Program-made: the position numbers and the translations under genes | Shown: positions 50,601 through 59,936 of the stretch, piece after piece | Layout of the letters: each line of letters opens with the position of its first letter | Numbering within the stretch: the stretch's first letter is position 1 | NCBI RefSeq assembly: GCF_000331305.1 | Contig: NZ_KB217483.1 | Coordinates: forward strand, 105,534 to 169,533 | Length of the DNA stretch: 64,000 nucleotides | Reading direction: 5' to 3' | Origin: Calothrix sp. PCC 7103 | Lineage (GTDB): Bacteria > Cyanobacteriota > Cyanobacteriia > Cyanobacteriales > Nostocaceae | Notes under the pieces: generated by a model | Seen by the model: the letters and a program-made list of their open reading frames with translations, nothing else | Databases searched by the model: none | Told to the model about the DNA's origin: nothing

Positions 50601-53600
50601 GTTATTGTCGTAAGTTAATAGACTCTTCTGATTTCGAGCATCAACGATAGCAGTTATGCGACCTTGGCTATCATACTCATATCGGGTTGCATTAGTTTGA
50701 GGATTAGTAACACTTACAACATTGCCCTGATTATCGTAAACGTAGGTGGTTGTTTGACCTGCTGCATTAGTTGTAGTTAGAAGATTTCCTTGGTTGTCGT
50801 AAGAATTTTGGGTCTTATTACCAAGGGGGTCAGTAACCGTTACAACTTTATTTAAGTTGTTGTAAGTGAAGGTAGTAGTTTGATTTAAACCATTAGTTTC
50901 GCTAAGAAGATTTCCCCTACTGTCATAAGTGTAATTTGCTGTATTACCTAACGGGTCTTTTACGCTGAGAAGGTTATTATTCGCGTCATAAGTTCTTTGG
51001 ATAACACCACTCAAGGGATTAATTTCGCTAGTAATATTACCGCGATCGTCGTAAACCAGTGTTGTGGAATTACCTAAAGCATCTGTAATAGTTTGCACCG
51101 AACCATTAGCCTCAAAGTCCAAGTTCGTAACATTGCCATTACCATCAATAATTCGCGCTAATCGTCCTTTCTCGTCATATTCAGTGCGAACACCCTTACG
51201 TCCCAATGGGTCAATTATCTCGGTTAAGAAGCTTGGACGATTTGGATTATTGTAAACAAACTGGGTTGCATTATTGTTGCGATCGCTTACACTTACCAAA
51301 TTCCCCCTCGCATCGTACCCGTAAAGAATTACTTTACCTGTAGGGTCTTTAATTTGGGTAATTCGTCCTTGGGTATCCCGCAGAAATTCAACAGAAGCGC
51401 CTGTAGAACTGAAAATACCGTTATCCCGGAAAGTTAAAGTATTATTGTTACGGTCTTTAACTTTTTGCAGACCTTTAAATTGGTCATACTCGTAAGTTGT
51501 ACCGTCTTTGGTAGTGAGTTTATATTCTGAGGGGTTGTAAGCGAAGGGAATAAAGAACAAACTAAAACTACCATCTGACCTTTGTTGGAGGTTAATATCA
51601 TCGACTTCTAACTTGTCGTAAACTCCAGCGTCAGCAACAAACCGAGGTTTCCAAAATGCACCCAATAAGCTACCACCAGCAATAAAGGGGTCAAAGGTAA
51701 AACCAACACGACGACCTTCGGGGTTAGTTAAATAGACTTTTGTGCCAGCAGTAAAAGGATTTGCACCAAATAGTGATGGTACACCTTGTTTTTCGGCATC
51801 CGTTAAGGGTACTGATTCTTGAATTTTGGCATCTTTAACTCCCAAACTCCAACCAAAGCCAAAATCACCAGAGAAACTACTTTGGAGAGTGTCATAAACC
51901 CGATTAATTTGAATAGGAATTCCTGCTAATGGAATCGATAAATCGGTTAACTCTAGTCGGAAATTACCAACTTTATTGTCACCTGAAACACCCAGAAAAA
52001 CTCCTCGCGAGCTAATATTCCCGCTAAAATCTTGGGCTGTGACTCGCAGTACATAGTTACCATTAAATAATACAGTGGGGTCAAATTGACCGATTATCGT
52101 CTTATTAACATTAGTTTTACCTTCAGAAATGGTGACAAAATCTGGGTCAGTAGCAGCCAGATTATTAATATCAACCAGGTCTAAAGGTGCGTAGTCTACA
52201 CGGTAAAATTCCAAATTATCATCGCTAACGCTACCAACAATATCTGTGAGGTTGGTAATAGTTTTATTCGTTTGGGGACTGATAATTTCAATTGTCGGTG
52301 CAGTGGTGTCGCTGGGGTCAAGTACGCGCAGAGATAAATCTTTTTTAACTACATTCCCTGCGGTGTCGCTTGCAGTTGCTACGACTTGAAATACACCAGC
52401 TTTGTTTAACTGGACTGTCGCAGAACCTGCATTGAGAGTTACGGGGTTTCCATCGATCGTTAGGGCAATATTGGCAATACCATTATTATCTGTACCAGAT
52501 ACTTGGAACGTGACGCTTTCGCCAATATTGACCACGTTGCTGCTAAAGCCAAATTGAACTGTAGGTAATTCCCGATCAACACCATCACCAACATTGATTT
52601 GGAAGGTTTGGGTAGCTGAACCTCCTTTACCATCCTCTACTTGCAAAGCTACATTAAAATTGCCTAATTGGTCAGCAGCAGGTTGCCAAACTAATGTACC
52701 ACGTTCGGAGTCAATCACCATACCTGTTGGTTTTGTTAGCAATTTGTAGGTGAGAACGTCTCCATCAGGGTCTGTAGCACTAGCTTCGTAGCGGAATAAT
52801 TGACCAGTTTGACCGTTGCTTGGTGGTGCGGTAATAAAGTTTGGTAATCGATTAGGTCTGGTAGTATTTTGATTACCAAAGTTAAGATTTTCAACTATTT
52901 CACCAGCACCTAAATTAACTGTGTGGGAGCCAAGATTAGTCGTTGTGCTAGTTGGGAAAGTTTGTGCATAACCATTAGGTACGACTTGACGAACTGTGTA
53001 ATTACCAGGAAGCAAACCAGTAAAGCTATAATTCCCATCATCACCAAAGCGATCACTCCGAATTGTTACTTGATAGGAACCAGTATTATCTTCATAACTA
53101 CCGGGACTAAGACTGGAACCATCAGCTATTCCTACAAATAAGCGTGTGGCTCCTTGTGGTGCTGCAAATTGCTGGATTTGACCAGAGCTATTACTACCAT
53201 CACCAATAAAGAACACCTGCCCAATACTTGGGGTCAAAAATTTAAAATCACTGCCTATTTGTTGAAAATTTAATGCTGTGGAAGAAGTCTGATTTCCTGG
53301 GTTTGCTTCATTTAAAAATACACCAACAAGTGAACCCAGCCTACCATTATAAGCACTAATTCCATCTAATCCAGTAACTGTATTTCTTAAACTATTGCCA
53401 TCGGGACTAAATGGACTAAATCCATTAGAAAAATCTACAGAACCACTTGCTTCAAAGGTAAATATTTCATTGTTCTGAACCGCAATCGACTGGGGAAATG
53501 TTTCCGGAACTGAACCAGGTCTAACAGTTCTTCTTCTTTGAAGTGGGAATGATGGATCATTAGTACCTAAAGGTGGAATGGTAATATCATCTCTACCTGC

Positions 53601-56600
53601 AAGGAAGATAGCATCTGTTGCGGCAACCGTAATGGAATTAGTTTGAACTTGATTATTTTGATTATTAGTTAACTGACTAGGTTCATCAGCGTCAAAAACT
53701 CCATTGTTATTTAAGTCTAAATAAACTTGTACTCCCGACAAAGCTGGTTCGGCTACATTTTGACCGCCACCTAAATTATTGAAAGTATCTAATAACTCAT
53801 CGGTATTCTTGAAAATTTTGGCGTTAGGGTCAATAGTAATTAAATCATCATCAAGAGCATCTCCATCGTTTAAAGTCGAACTATCTCCAACACCAAAAGC
53901 ATATAATTTAATGCCTAATGCTTTAAGGTTATTAACTTCATCAGTTATACTTCCACCAAAACTTTGACCATCGGATAGAAAGACAAGAGTACCGTTTCCT
54001 GGAGTTGTACCTATAGTTTTAAAAACTCTTTCAGATTCTTGTAGTGCAACTTCAAAATTAGTACCAAGGCGGATATTAGTTCCTTGTAATACTTGTTCAA
54101 AATCTAAAATGCCATTATTGTCATTATCAGCAATGGGGTTTGTAAGTAGCTGTATTCCACTAACAGATGGGTTCATATCAATAGAACTTGCATCTCCAGC
54201 AAAAGAAACTATGCCAACTCTTGCTGTTTCTCCAAGCCCTTGACGAATTAGCTGTTGATTGAGAGCAGTAATACCAGCAATTTCAGCTTGCAAAATATTA
54301 GTTATTTGATTTCCAGTAGATGTTCCTTGGAAACTAAATAATGTACTTAAAGAAACATCAAATACAAATACAATATCAGGATTAGCACCTTGAGCAAAGC
54401 TAGTATCTCTGACCCCGTTACCATTCAAATCATCCCAAACAACTCCACTAATTCCCCCAGGAACTGTATTGGATAGCGCGAGGCTAAATGCTTGATTATC
54501 AAAGCCATTTTTACCATCTTCAACCCGTACATTAATGTTATAGTTCCCTACTGTTTGCGTACCAGGATTCCAATAAATCAAACCTGTATTTTCGTCAATT
54601 GTCATCCCTTGGGGTGCAGCAACCAGCGAATATTTCAATACATCCCCATCGGCATCGATCGCATCCACATCATAGGTATACTGTTGACGGGTAGTTGCTG
54701 TGACAGACTTACTAGTAATTACAGGTGCATAATTACCCGATGGCTGAGGATTTGCGGGTGTTCCTTGGGTCAAAATCGTAAATACCTGTTCAACTTCACC
54801 ACCCCGGTCATCTTTAACTAATAATTTTACTTGTTGAGCGCCGATTTGGTTTGCTTGAGGTGTCCACCGAATTAAACCGTCAGGAGAAATCGTCATCCCC
54901 TGGGGTGCTTGATTTAACTGGAAATTTAAACCATCTAAATCGGGATTATCGGCAATTATTTGGTAGGTGTAATTTTCTCCAACAGTCGCATTCCCACCTG
55001 GGTTAGAAGAGATGCTGGGTAAGCGATTGGGGTCAAGAACATTTAATTTATACTCTTGAATATCTTCCCCACCTTTCCCATCGGTAACTTTGATTTTAAA
55101 AGCATATTCCCCAGTTGCAGGTGGAGTCCAAATTAATTTACCTGTTTGACTATCAATTCTGGCTCCTTGGGGTGCAGAAACTAAACTGTAGGTAAGGGTA
55201 TCGTTATCTGCGTCAATTCCTCGCACTTCGTAAACATAATTTTGAGCATTACCAAAATTAATATTCTCTCCTCTCTCACCACCATTTAAAGTCAAATTAT
55301 ATGTAGAAGAGGCTGGTAAAGTTAAACTCCAATCATCCTGGAAAATTTGTCTAACTTGGTAACTTCCTGCTTGGAGATTGGTAAATTTGTATAATCCTTG
55401 TTCTGCAAAGGGGTCAATTTTTCCGTCTCCGTTGACATCAAAACTGCGAGTAATTTGGGTTCCTACAACTTCCCCTGTAGCTGAATTAACTAATTCCACT
55501 ACAAACCCATCTAAACCAGCTTCTCGCGTTCTCACACCATTTCTATCAAAATCCAAGAATGCTTGACCTTGAATTTCTGCTAAACCTACTTGAATTGTTC
55601 CTAATGCAATTCCCTTAATTTGCGTGTTGCTATTACGCAGAATAATATAGTCAGTTTCTGCTTGGCTGATGATTTCAGGAGCGTTATTTACAACCCCACC
55701 CCCATTGTTAATAACTACATTAAACTGCCTAGTGGTGGCATTACCAGCAATATCTGTAGTTGTAATTGTGAGGATGCGATCGCCTGGACTAATCCCAGTT
55801 AAATCAATTACTTGGTCAAACTCTCCTACAGGATTAAATACCAACGGTATCTCCGACAAATTATCGAATCGATAGCTGAGGGAGGCAATACCCGAACCAG
55901 TCCCATCACCTTTACCCGTCAATCTCGCACCAGGTTGCAAGGGAGTTGTATTAATTGGGTTAGTAAGGTTAAACGATGGATTAACTGTATCGATAACAAT
56001 ATTTAACGGTAGGGAGGGAGAACTGACATTACCAGCGATATCAGTTGCGATCGCAGTAAAATTTCTCGTCCCATTACTCAATTCATTTGTCGTAATTTGC
56101 CAGTTTCCGGTGCTATTTGCTCTCGTACTAGCAATGAATTGAGTACCATCGAACAATTGCACCAATGCTCCAGCTTCCGCATTCCCAAGGATTGTGGGAG
56201 TGTTATCAAGGGTAATATCGTCACTATTGCTAACACCGCTATCGCTATCTGAAGCTAAATCTAAGGTTGGTGTAATAGTGTTGGTATCGATTGGTGTGGA
56301 TTTGCCAATAACGGTAATTTGATTATTAAAAATAATGTCACCCTTAGCAGCAATTTCACCAGTTATTGTGGAATTACTATTAGCGATGAAATTTCTACCA
56401 CTGCGAAATTCTCCACGAGTCTCTAAGGTACTGTTATAGATAATATCCCCTTGAGAAATTACCTGTAAATTACTATTTACATCCTTGCCAGATGTTGCTC
56501 CATTAAAATTGATAGCTGAAACATTAGAGCCTTGCGCTAATAAAGTTTTGCCTGCAAATCTAGCTTCTGAGTTCATATTGATAGAACCCGAAGATAGTAC

Positions 56601-57455
56601 AGTTAGATTATTTGCATGGATACCGCTTAAATTAATATTGCCATTATTGGTAATTAGGAGGACGTTAGTAAAATTATGTCCCCTACCATTAAAGTTTATA
56701 TCCCCGTTTTCAACAACAATTATCGTATTTTCAAGTTGTACCCCATCCGGAATATTTAACCCCCAACCAGATACTTGCACAAAGGTGGAATTTTCTTGCG
56801 TTCCACCTTTAGGGAAAAAATTATTCCAATCGCTAGCACTATTAATTGGTTGAATACCCTGATTAAAATTAACAGGAGCATTAGTATTAACTCGATTAGC
56901 TAATTCTTGTTGTTGAATCTTTGCAAAATCAGGGATTTCAACAATGCGTTTATCTACAACTTGTGGGGGAACTAAACCATTGTAGGGATTATTGGGAGCG
57001 TTAAGGGTAGTGTAATCCGCAGCAACAGTAACAGCATTATTAACTAAAATTTGTTTTCCAAATGCGTCGAGTACGGGGTTTCCCGTAAGTGCATCTCTGA
57101 TGACAGGTAAAACTGGACTGTTGTTAATGGTAAAACCCTTACCTGCGTAGATAAATGCGTCGTCCATCACATCTAAAGGATTACCGTCGAAGTCACCACC
57201 ATTGTTAATAACTACAATTCCTTCTGCGGTGACAGAAAAGCTAACATTACTAGAAAATGATTTAGTAGTTACGGTTATTGCTAAATTTTCTTTAGTGGGA
57301 AAAGAAGAACTAGGACTTACAGTATTCCAGGATTGCTGAAAATTCAAATTTGGTGGGTCGTTATCTCCTACAATAGCTGCTGTAACATCAAAAACGAGTG
57401 GATTTTTCCCAATCTCTATAGATGATTGGATACCAGAGAAACCCGCTTTATTCAT
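47652..57455 (-). CDS. giant RHS/YD-repeat polymorphic toxin-like protein
   Basis: The 3267-residue protein has, in order: a choice-of-anchor/Asn-rich beta region (1-400); an Ig-like domain (DNTPTILGNAEAGALVQLFD); SdrD-like B domain (GQAFLDFDRNGVRTREAGLD) and dockerin-like Ca sites; putative Ig repeats (LTYSLVSAPQGARIDSQTG and so on); a vWA with DVSLS; another SdrD-type segment; a second Ig set; and then a long array of YD repeats from about 1830. The RHS core YLRARYYNPENGRFISKDSF lies about 240 residues before the end. After a Gly/Ser linker the last 60 residues (NLPKNKRKILHDEITRRG, then NQYDELVNELIDLL) are the variable C-terminal toxin, which I do not recognise. No Sec signal is obvious. 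No immunity gene follows. Confidence 0.9.
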   Translation of the reverse strand: MNKAGFSGIQSSIEIGKNPLVFDVTAAIVGDNDPPNLNFQQSWNTVSPSSSFPTKENLAITVTTKSFSSNVSFSVTAEGIVVINNGGDFDGNPLDVMDDAFIYAGKGFTINNSPVLPVIRDALTGNPVLDAFGKQILVNNAVTVAADYTTLNAPNNPYNGLVPPQVVDKRIVEIPDFAKIQQQELANRVNTNAPVNFNQGIQPINSASDWNNFFPKGGTQENSTFVQVSGWGLNIPDGVQLENTIIVVENGDINFNGRGHNFTNVLLITNNGNINLSGIHANNLTVLSSGSINMNSEARFAGKTLLAQGSNVSAINFNGATSGKDVNSNLQVISQGDIIYNSTLETRGEFRSGRNFIANSNSTITGEIAAKGDIIFNNQITVIGKSTPIDTNTITPTLDLASDSDSGVSNSDDITLDNTPTILGNAEAGALVQLFDGTQFIASTRANSTGNWQITTNELSNGTRNFTAIATDIAGNVSSPSLPLNIVIDTVNPSFNLTNPINTTPLQPGARLTGKGDGTGSGIASLSYRFDNLSEIPLVFNPVGEFDQVIDLTGISPGDRILTITTTDIAGNATTRQFNVVINNGGGVVNNAPEIISQAETDYIILRNSNTQIKGIALGTIQVGLAEIQGQAFLDFDRNGVRTREAGLDGFVVELVNSATGEVVGTQITRSFDVNGDGKIDPFAEQGLYKFTNLQAGSYQVRQIFQDDWSLTLPASSTYNLTLNGGERGENINFGNAQNYVYEVRGIDADNDTLTYSLVSAPQGARIDSQTGKLIWTPPATGEYAFKIKVTDGKGGEDIQEYKLNVLDPNRLPSISSNPGGNATVGENYTYQIIADNPDLDGLNFQLNQAPQGMTISPDGLIRWTPQANQIGAQQVKLLVKDDRGGEVEQVFTILTQGTPANPQPSGNYAPVITSKSVTATTRQQYTYDVDAIDADGDVLKYSLVAAPQGMTIDENTGLIYWNPGTQTVGNYNINVRVEDGKNGFDNQAFSLALSNTVPGGISGVVWDDLNGNGVRDTSFAQGANPDIVFVFDVSLSTLFSFQGTSTGNQITNILQAEIAGITALNQQLIRQGLGETARVGIVSFAGDASSIDMNPSVSGIQLLTNPIADNDNNGILDFEQVLQGTNIRLGTNFEVALQESERVFKTIGTTPGNGTLVFLSDGQSFGGSITDEVNNLKALGIKLYAFGVGDSSTLNDGDALDDDLITIDPNAKIFKNTDELLDTFNNLGGGQNVAEPALSGVQVYLDLNNNGVFDADEPSQLTNNQNNQVQTNSITVAATDAIFLAGRDDITIPPLGTNDPSFPLQRRRTVRPGSVPETFPQSIAVQNNEIFTFEASGSVDFSNGFSPFSPDGNSLRNTVTGLDGISAYNGRLGSLVGVFLNEANPGNQTSSTALNFQQIGSDFKFLTPSIGQVFFIGDGSNSSGQIQQFAAPQGATRLFVGIADGSSLSPGSYEDNTGSYQVTIRSDRFGDDGNYSFTGLLPGNYTVRQVVPNGYAQTFPTSTTTNLGSHTVNLGAGEIVENLNFGNQNTTRPNRLPNFITAPPSNGQTGQLFRYEASATDPDGDVLTYKLLTKPTGMVIDSERGTLVWQPAADQLGNFNVALQVEDGKGGSATQTFQINVGDGVDRELPTVQFGFSSNVVNIGESVTFQVSGTDNNGIANIALTIDGNPVTLNAGSATVQLNKAGVFQVVATASDTAGNVVKKDLSLRVLDPSDTTAPTIEIISPQTNKTITNLTDIVGSVSDDNLEFYRVDYAPLDLVDINNLAATDPDFVTISEGKTNVNKTIIGQFDPTVLFNGNYVLRVTAQDFSGNISSRGVFLGVSGDNKVGNFRLELTDLSIPLAGIPIQINRVYDTLQSSFSGDFGFGWSLGVKDAKIQESVPLTDAEKQGVPSLFGANPFTAGTKVYLTNPEGRRVGFTFDPFIAGGSLLGAFWKPRFVADAGVYDKLEVDDINLQQRSDGSFSLFFIPFAYNPSEYKLTTKDGTTYEYDQFKGLQKVKDRNNNTLTFRDNGIFSSTGASVEFLRDTQGRITQIKDPTGKVILYGYDARGNLVSVSDRNNNATQFVYNNPNRPSFLTEIIDPLGRKGVRTEYDEKGRLARIIDGNGNVTNLDFEANGSVQTITDALGNSTTLVYDDRGNITSEINPLSGVIQRTYDANNNLLSVKDPLGNTANYTYDSRGNLLSETNGLNQTTTFTYNNLNKVVTVTDPLGNKTQNSYDNQGNLLTTTNAAGQTTTYVYDNQGNVVSVTNPQTNATRYEYDSQGRITAIVDARNQKSLLTYDNNGNLLTTTTALGNTTRFTYDGENRPVVVTDALGNVSRIEYNASGDRTATIDALGRRTEYIYDNRSQLTAIRYADGTTEQFSYDANGRRTNSIDRGGRVTNFVYDALGRLVETIAPDSTPSNLADNPRIRREYDAAGRLIGFVDERGNRTQYGYDAAGRQILIRDALGNLTRNAYNANGEVVTVTDALNRATQFVYDPLGRIVETRLSDGTKTITTYDAIDRVIAETDQAGITTQFEYDALDRLTAVVDALGQRTEYGYDAEGNLISQKDAKGNTTTYQYDAVSQRFATILPLGQRSTQTYDAVGNVTSVTDFNGKTITYRYNSNDQIITEGFVDGTSVNYTYTPTLQRATVTDSRGVTSYTYNERDQLTTRTEVDGVTIGYTYDIAGNRTSLTTPAGTVGYTYDALNRMQTVSDRSGGVTRYVYDAVGNLVRTELPNNTVETRRYDSLDRLVSVEQRGASGIIAGYEYTLGLAGNRLAVTEANGRQVNYAYDQLYRLVQEAISDPTAGNRTIGYTYDAVGNRLSRNDSGEGVTTYSYDDNDRLLREILNGQTTEYTYDDNGSTLTVKVNGTDQVNYRWDDQGRLIGADIVTPQGTQRIEYGYDPDGNRVAVIVNGEETRYLVDTEEAYAEVVEEYKPDGTIEKSYVRGLDLISQDQQGQESIHHAAGLGSVNALTDSNGNVTDRYIYDAFGRLIGQQGNTDNDFGFTGEQFDENSDLYYLRARYYNPENGRFISKDSFEGFLDDPQSLHKYTYVHNDPVNLIDPSGNVAASEKGGILGRVSIPVVLALAGRLAGQVASGLLSSRQLALLARARVAARTIYELEAVVKSAFRDEGLVFGTLVTFEAISKALQNLPDNPPDESNSSKGDGSRSGTNRQSGTRGGTGSASTSGGTPPEDNGGDDDSGDQTESRQPGQRGDRTRKQGQMGKNARENKQFDAALKEAQKRTGNNNLPKNKRKILHDEITRRGINQYDELVNELIDLLN

Positions 57456-58311
57456 TGAGAATAACTCCTTAAATTAATTCCTATTGTTTAATTCAAATCA
57501 GTTGTATTTTTCAAAATTGATAGTTTTAGAAAGCCTAAGCAAGATTCAATTTACTTCTTGTAAAAATAAACTAATATTATTAATATTTTTAAAGACAAGC
57601 ATGAAATTAGCTGTTATTTAAAACGAGCATATTAATAAAAATAGTTATCAGTAACTATAACATTATTAAATCATTATTTTTACCTTGATAATATTTTATT
57701 AACTAGATATTTTAAAACACAATAAAACCTAAATTTATCTAATATCAAATGACTGGATGCCATCAAAATAGATATCATCAAATGTATAATGGATTAAATA
57801 ATCCAATAGTAAAGTTACTCTTTTTTTTGAGCATATTTTCTTACTTTGATAAAAATGTGATGAAATCCGAAGTTTACTTTTTTTCAACAGTTACAGAAAA
57901 ATGGCTATTAAAAACCCATTTTTCAGAGTAATTTTTTTTCGGACTGACTACACCCTAATCTAAATTATGTGTATTCTTACTATACTATTTGACATGATTG
58001 ATTAATACTATTTAATCATTAACTATAAATTCTTTTTCGTCAAGTGTTTTTACTGAAGTCTATGTATAAGTTTATTTAAGCTTTACATACTATCAATTCT
58101 CTTCAAATTCACTTTAAATAGTGAAAGCTAAAAAATAGTTGTGTGAGGACTTCGTTGCCCTTTGCTTTTGACCATGAATGCCCTTTGGAGAGTAAAAAAT
58201 TTCAGGTTCTCCCTCACGAACGTTGCCATTAAGGATAAACTATAATACTTCTCCTCTGAAAGGGCTAATACCTATCGTCCTTTTTGTTTATAACTAACAT
58301 AGCGAAAAGTC
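57456..58311. promoter_or_regulatory. AT-rich upstream region of the RHS gene
   Basis: About 850 bases without a credible gene. AAGGAGTTATT just ahead of the RHS start codon (complement of 57459-57469) is its Shine-Dalgarno. Beyond it the DNA is very AT-rich with poly-T stretches, and the HIP1-to-GGCGCC switch occurs here. No other feature supported. Confidence 0.4.
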
Positions 58312-59180
58312 TATGTTAACTTCCTCCAATTCCCCCACTCTTCTTAAGCCAGGAATGCGAATCACAGTAAAAAATGATGACATGGGTTAGAATGGGCACA
58401 ACGGCATCATTATGTCGAAGAGTGAAAATAATTTCTGGGTTTTGCTCGACCACACAGTAGCCCAAGGGTAGGGTGTTAATTATGTTATAATTTAGACATA
58501 AATCGGTCATCACAGTACTGTGTTTTGTCGTAAAGCTCAAAACCCTGATTATACAAGGATTATACGCTGGCGCCACGTGACACAAAAACTGTATGAACTT
58601 TTTTACAAGCCTTATACACAAAGTAAACACCCTAGCCCAAGGGATGTTCGTAAAGCACTTGCTCAAGCCGCGCCAAATCCAGCCAGAAGTTCTACAGCCG
58701 GTTACAAACCCAGCCTCTAAACAAAAATTTTTTACTGCTGCTCAAGGAGAGGATAAGATAGCCCAAGCTTTGGCACAGCGAGATAGAGAAAAAGCTGAAG
58801 AAGACCAAGGGCGGTTTATAGAAATTCGGGATGCTGCACTGCAAGCAACAAAACGCGAATTCATTGCAGCCGAACAACATGCTCAAAAAATGACGCAAGC
58901 AAAACAAGCAAAAATTCTCGCAACTAGCGGCTAAAGAAGAGGAATAGTAGATGAAATCGATAATAAATTTAAATTTTTCCTAAGAGGAACATGAATGGAT
59001 TTGGGATTTTCGAGATTATGAAGATAGTATAATTTTATTTCTGAAATAATTTATGAACTACTGAAGGTATTTACACACCCAAATAATTGTACGCTCATTA
59101 ATACTTGTGTAAACTATGTATTTATTTACTTGTCGCTAGTTAAGCAATTATACTACTATACAATGCCATAACTCCCGGAT
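58312..59180 (+). pseudogene. broken mosaic copy of the 59937 and 62171 genes
   Basis: 58312-58468 matches 60425-60606 (SH3-like part, with a stop at GGTTAGAATGG), then a MITE, then 58635-58930 matches the start of the coiled-coil part (QIPEVxQ..., AQALAQRDREKAEE, IEIRDAALQA). From about 58938 the sequence jumps to the end of the 62171 gene (GTAGATGAAATCGATAA) and its downstream DNA through about 59180 (ACTTGTCG, then TACAATGCCATAA). So about 1.4 kb present in the intact locus is missing here. The frame is broken in several places. Confidence 0.8.
58469..58634. mobile_element. 166-bp MITE with 9-bp target duplication
   Basis: It begins TAGGGTGTT and ends AACACCCTA, and is flanked by GCCCAAGGG at 58460-58468 and again at 58635-58643. 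The empty site is visible at 60601-60609 of the intact paralogue (GCCCAAGGG once). The inside is AT-rich with no ORF, apart from one GGCGCC. A 9-bp duplication excludes the IS630-type MITEs elsewhere in the window. Confidence 0.9.
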
Positions 59181-59524
59181 TGTAAGCAGGTTCAACAATT
59201 GTATGAGAATGGCGCCAATTAAACAAACAAATGATGGCACGAAAAGCTCTGAAAAAACGTGCTGCTTTGGCATTAATAAAAGAGATGGATGACTTTGCAT
59301 TGTAAATAATATTGTTAGACAAAGAATTGAAGAAACACTGCTAAGGCCTATTGTCTAATTTGAAAAACACATACGCAAAGATGAACCCTACAATCACATT
59401 TTTCATTGAAATTACTAATAATAGCTACTTTTAAATTGTGAGCAACAGGAATCAAGCAGCATCGATTTAAGTATGATGTGTAAATTGTATCTTCTCTAAT
59501 ACGTATATATAATACAAAAGTATT
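59181..59524. other. intergenic stretch with a tiny ORF
   Basis: A short plus-strand frame (about 59234-59305) reads MMARKALKKRAALALIKEMD, then DFAL, a very basic peptide which may be the end of something larger. Otherwise AT-rich DNA without supported features. It continues the homology to the region right of 62518 only as far as about 59180. Confidence 0.25.
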
Positions 59525-59725
59525 CTACTTATTATTTTCTTCGTGATTATCATTTTCTTGAGTAAAAAGCCCTGGAGGCGCGTTCTTATCTACCCAATCT
59601 TCAATTAGTTCTTGCGCGACATCGCTCATATTTACTCCCTTCCAAGTACATACGAGATTAAAGCGACGCTTCAAATTTTCGTCCATTGTAAGATTAAGCC
59701 TCTCTGTTCTGGTTTTTCTAGACAT
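59525..59725 (-). CDS. ribbon-helix-helix protein (CopG/ParG-like)
   Basis: The 66-residue protein MSRKTRTERLNLTMDENLKR, then RFNLVCTWKGVNMSDVAQEL and IEDWVDK, has a basic arm, one strand (RLNLTMDE) and two helices, the ribbon-helix-helix pattern, with an acidic tail. Such proteins regulate plasmid copy number or partition, or act as antitoxins. There is no ParA or toxin next to it. It is divergent from the 59937 gene, with about 210 bases between, and may bind there. Confidence 0.65.
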   Translation of the reverse strand: MSRKTRTERLNLTMDENLKRRFNLVCTWKGVNMSDVAQELIEDWVDKNAPPGLFTQENDNHEENNK

Positions 59726-59936
59726 AACTAGTGTTAACTAATTTTAAGTGATTGCGTGAGTGAGTGACTGAGTGATATGATTTTAGGTATAAAAGCAAAA
59801 CTTCTCCCCGCATCGCATTTAAGCATTGCAGTGCGAGAGTTTGCAACTTGTTTTTTCAATACCAAAGCCCCCCGCACCGACTCGCAATCTGAACGGAGAG
59901 CTTGGTTTCCCCAAATAGCACAGGGACATTTTCATT

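Noticed and set aside
58593-58934. A 113-residue independent gene
   Set aside because: Its start lies inside the 166-bp MITE and the rest is a degenerate copy of the coiled coil at 60.6 kb.
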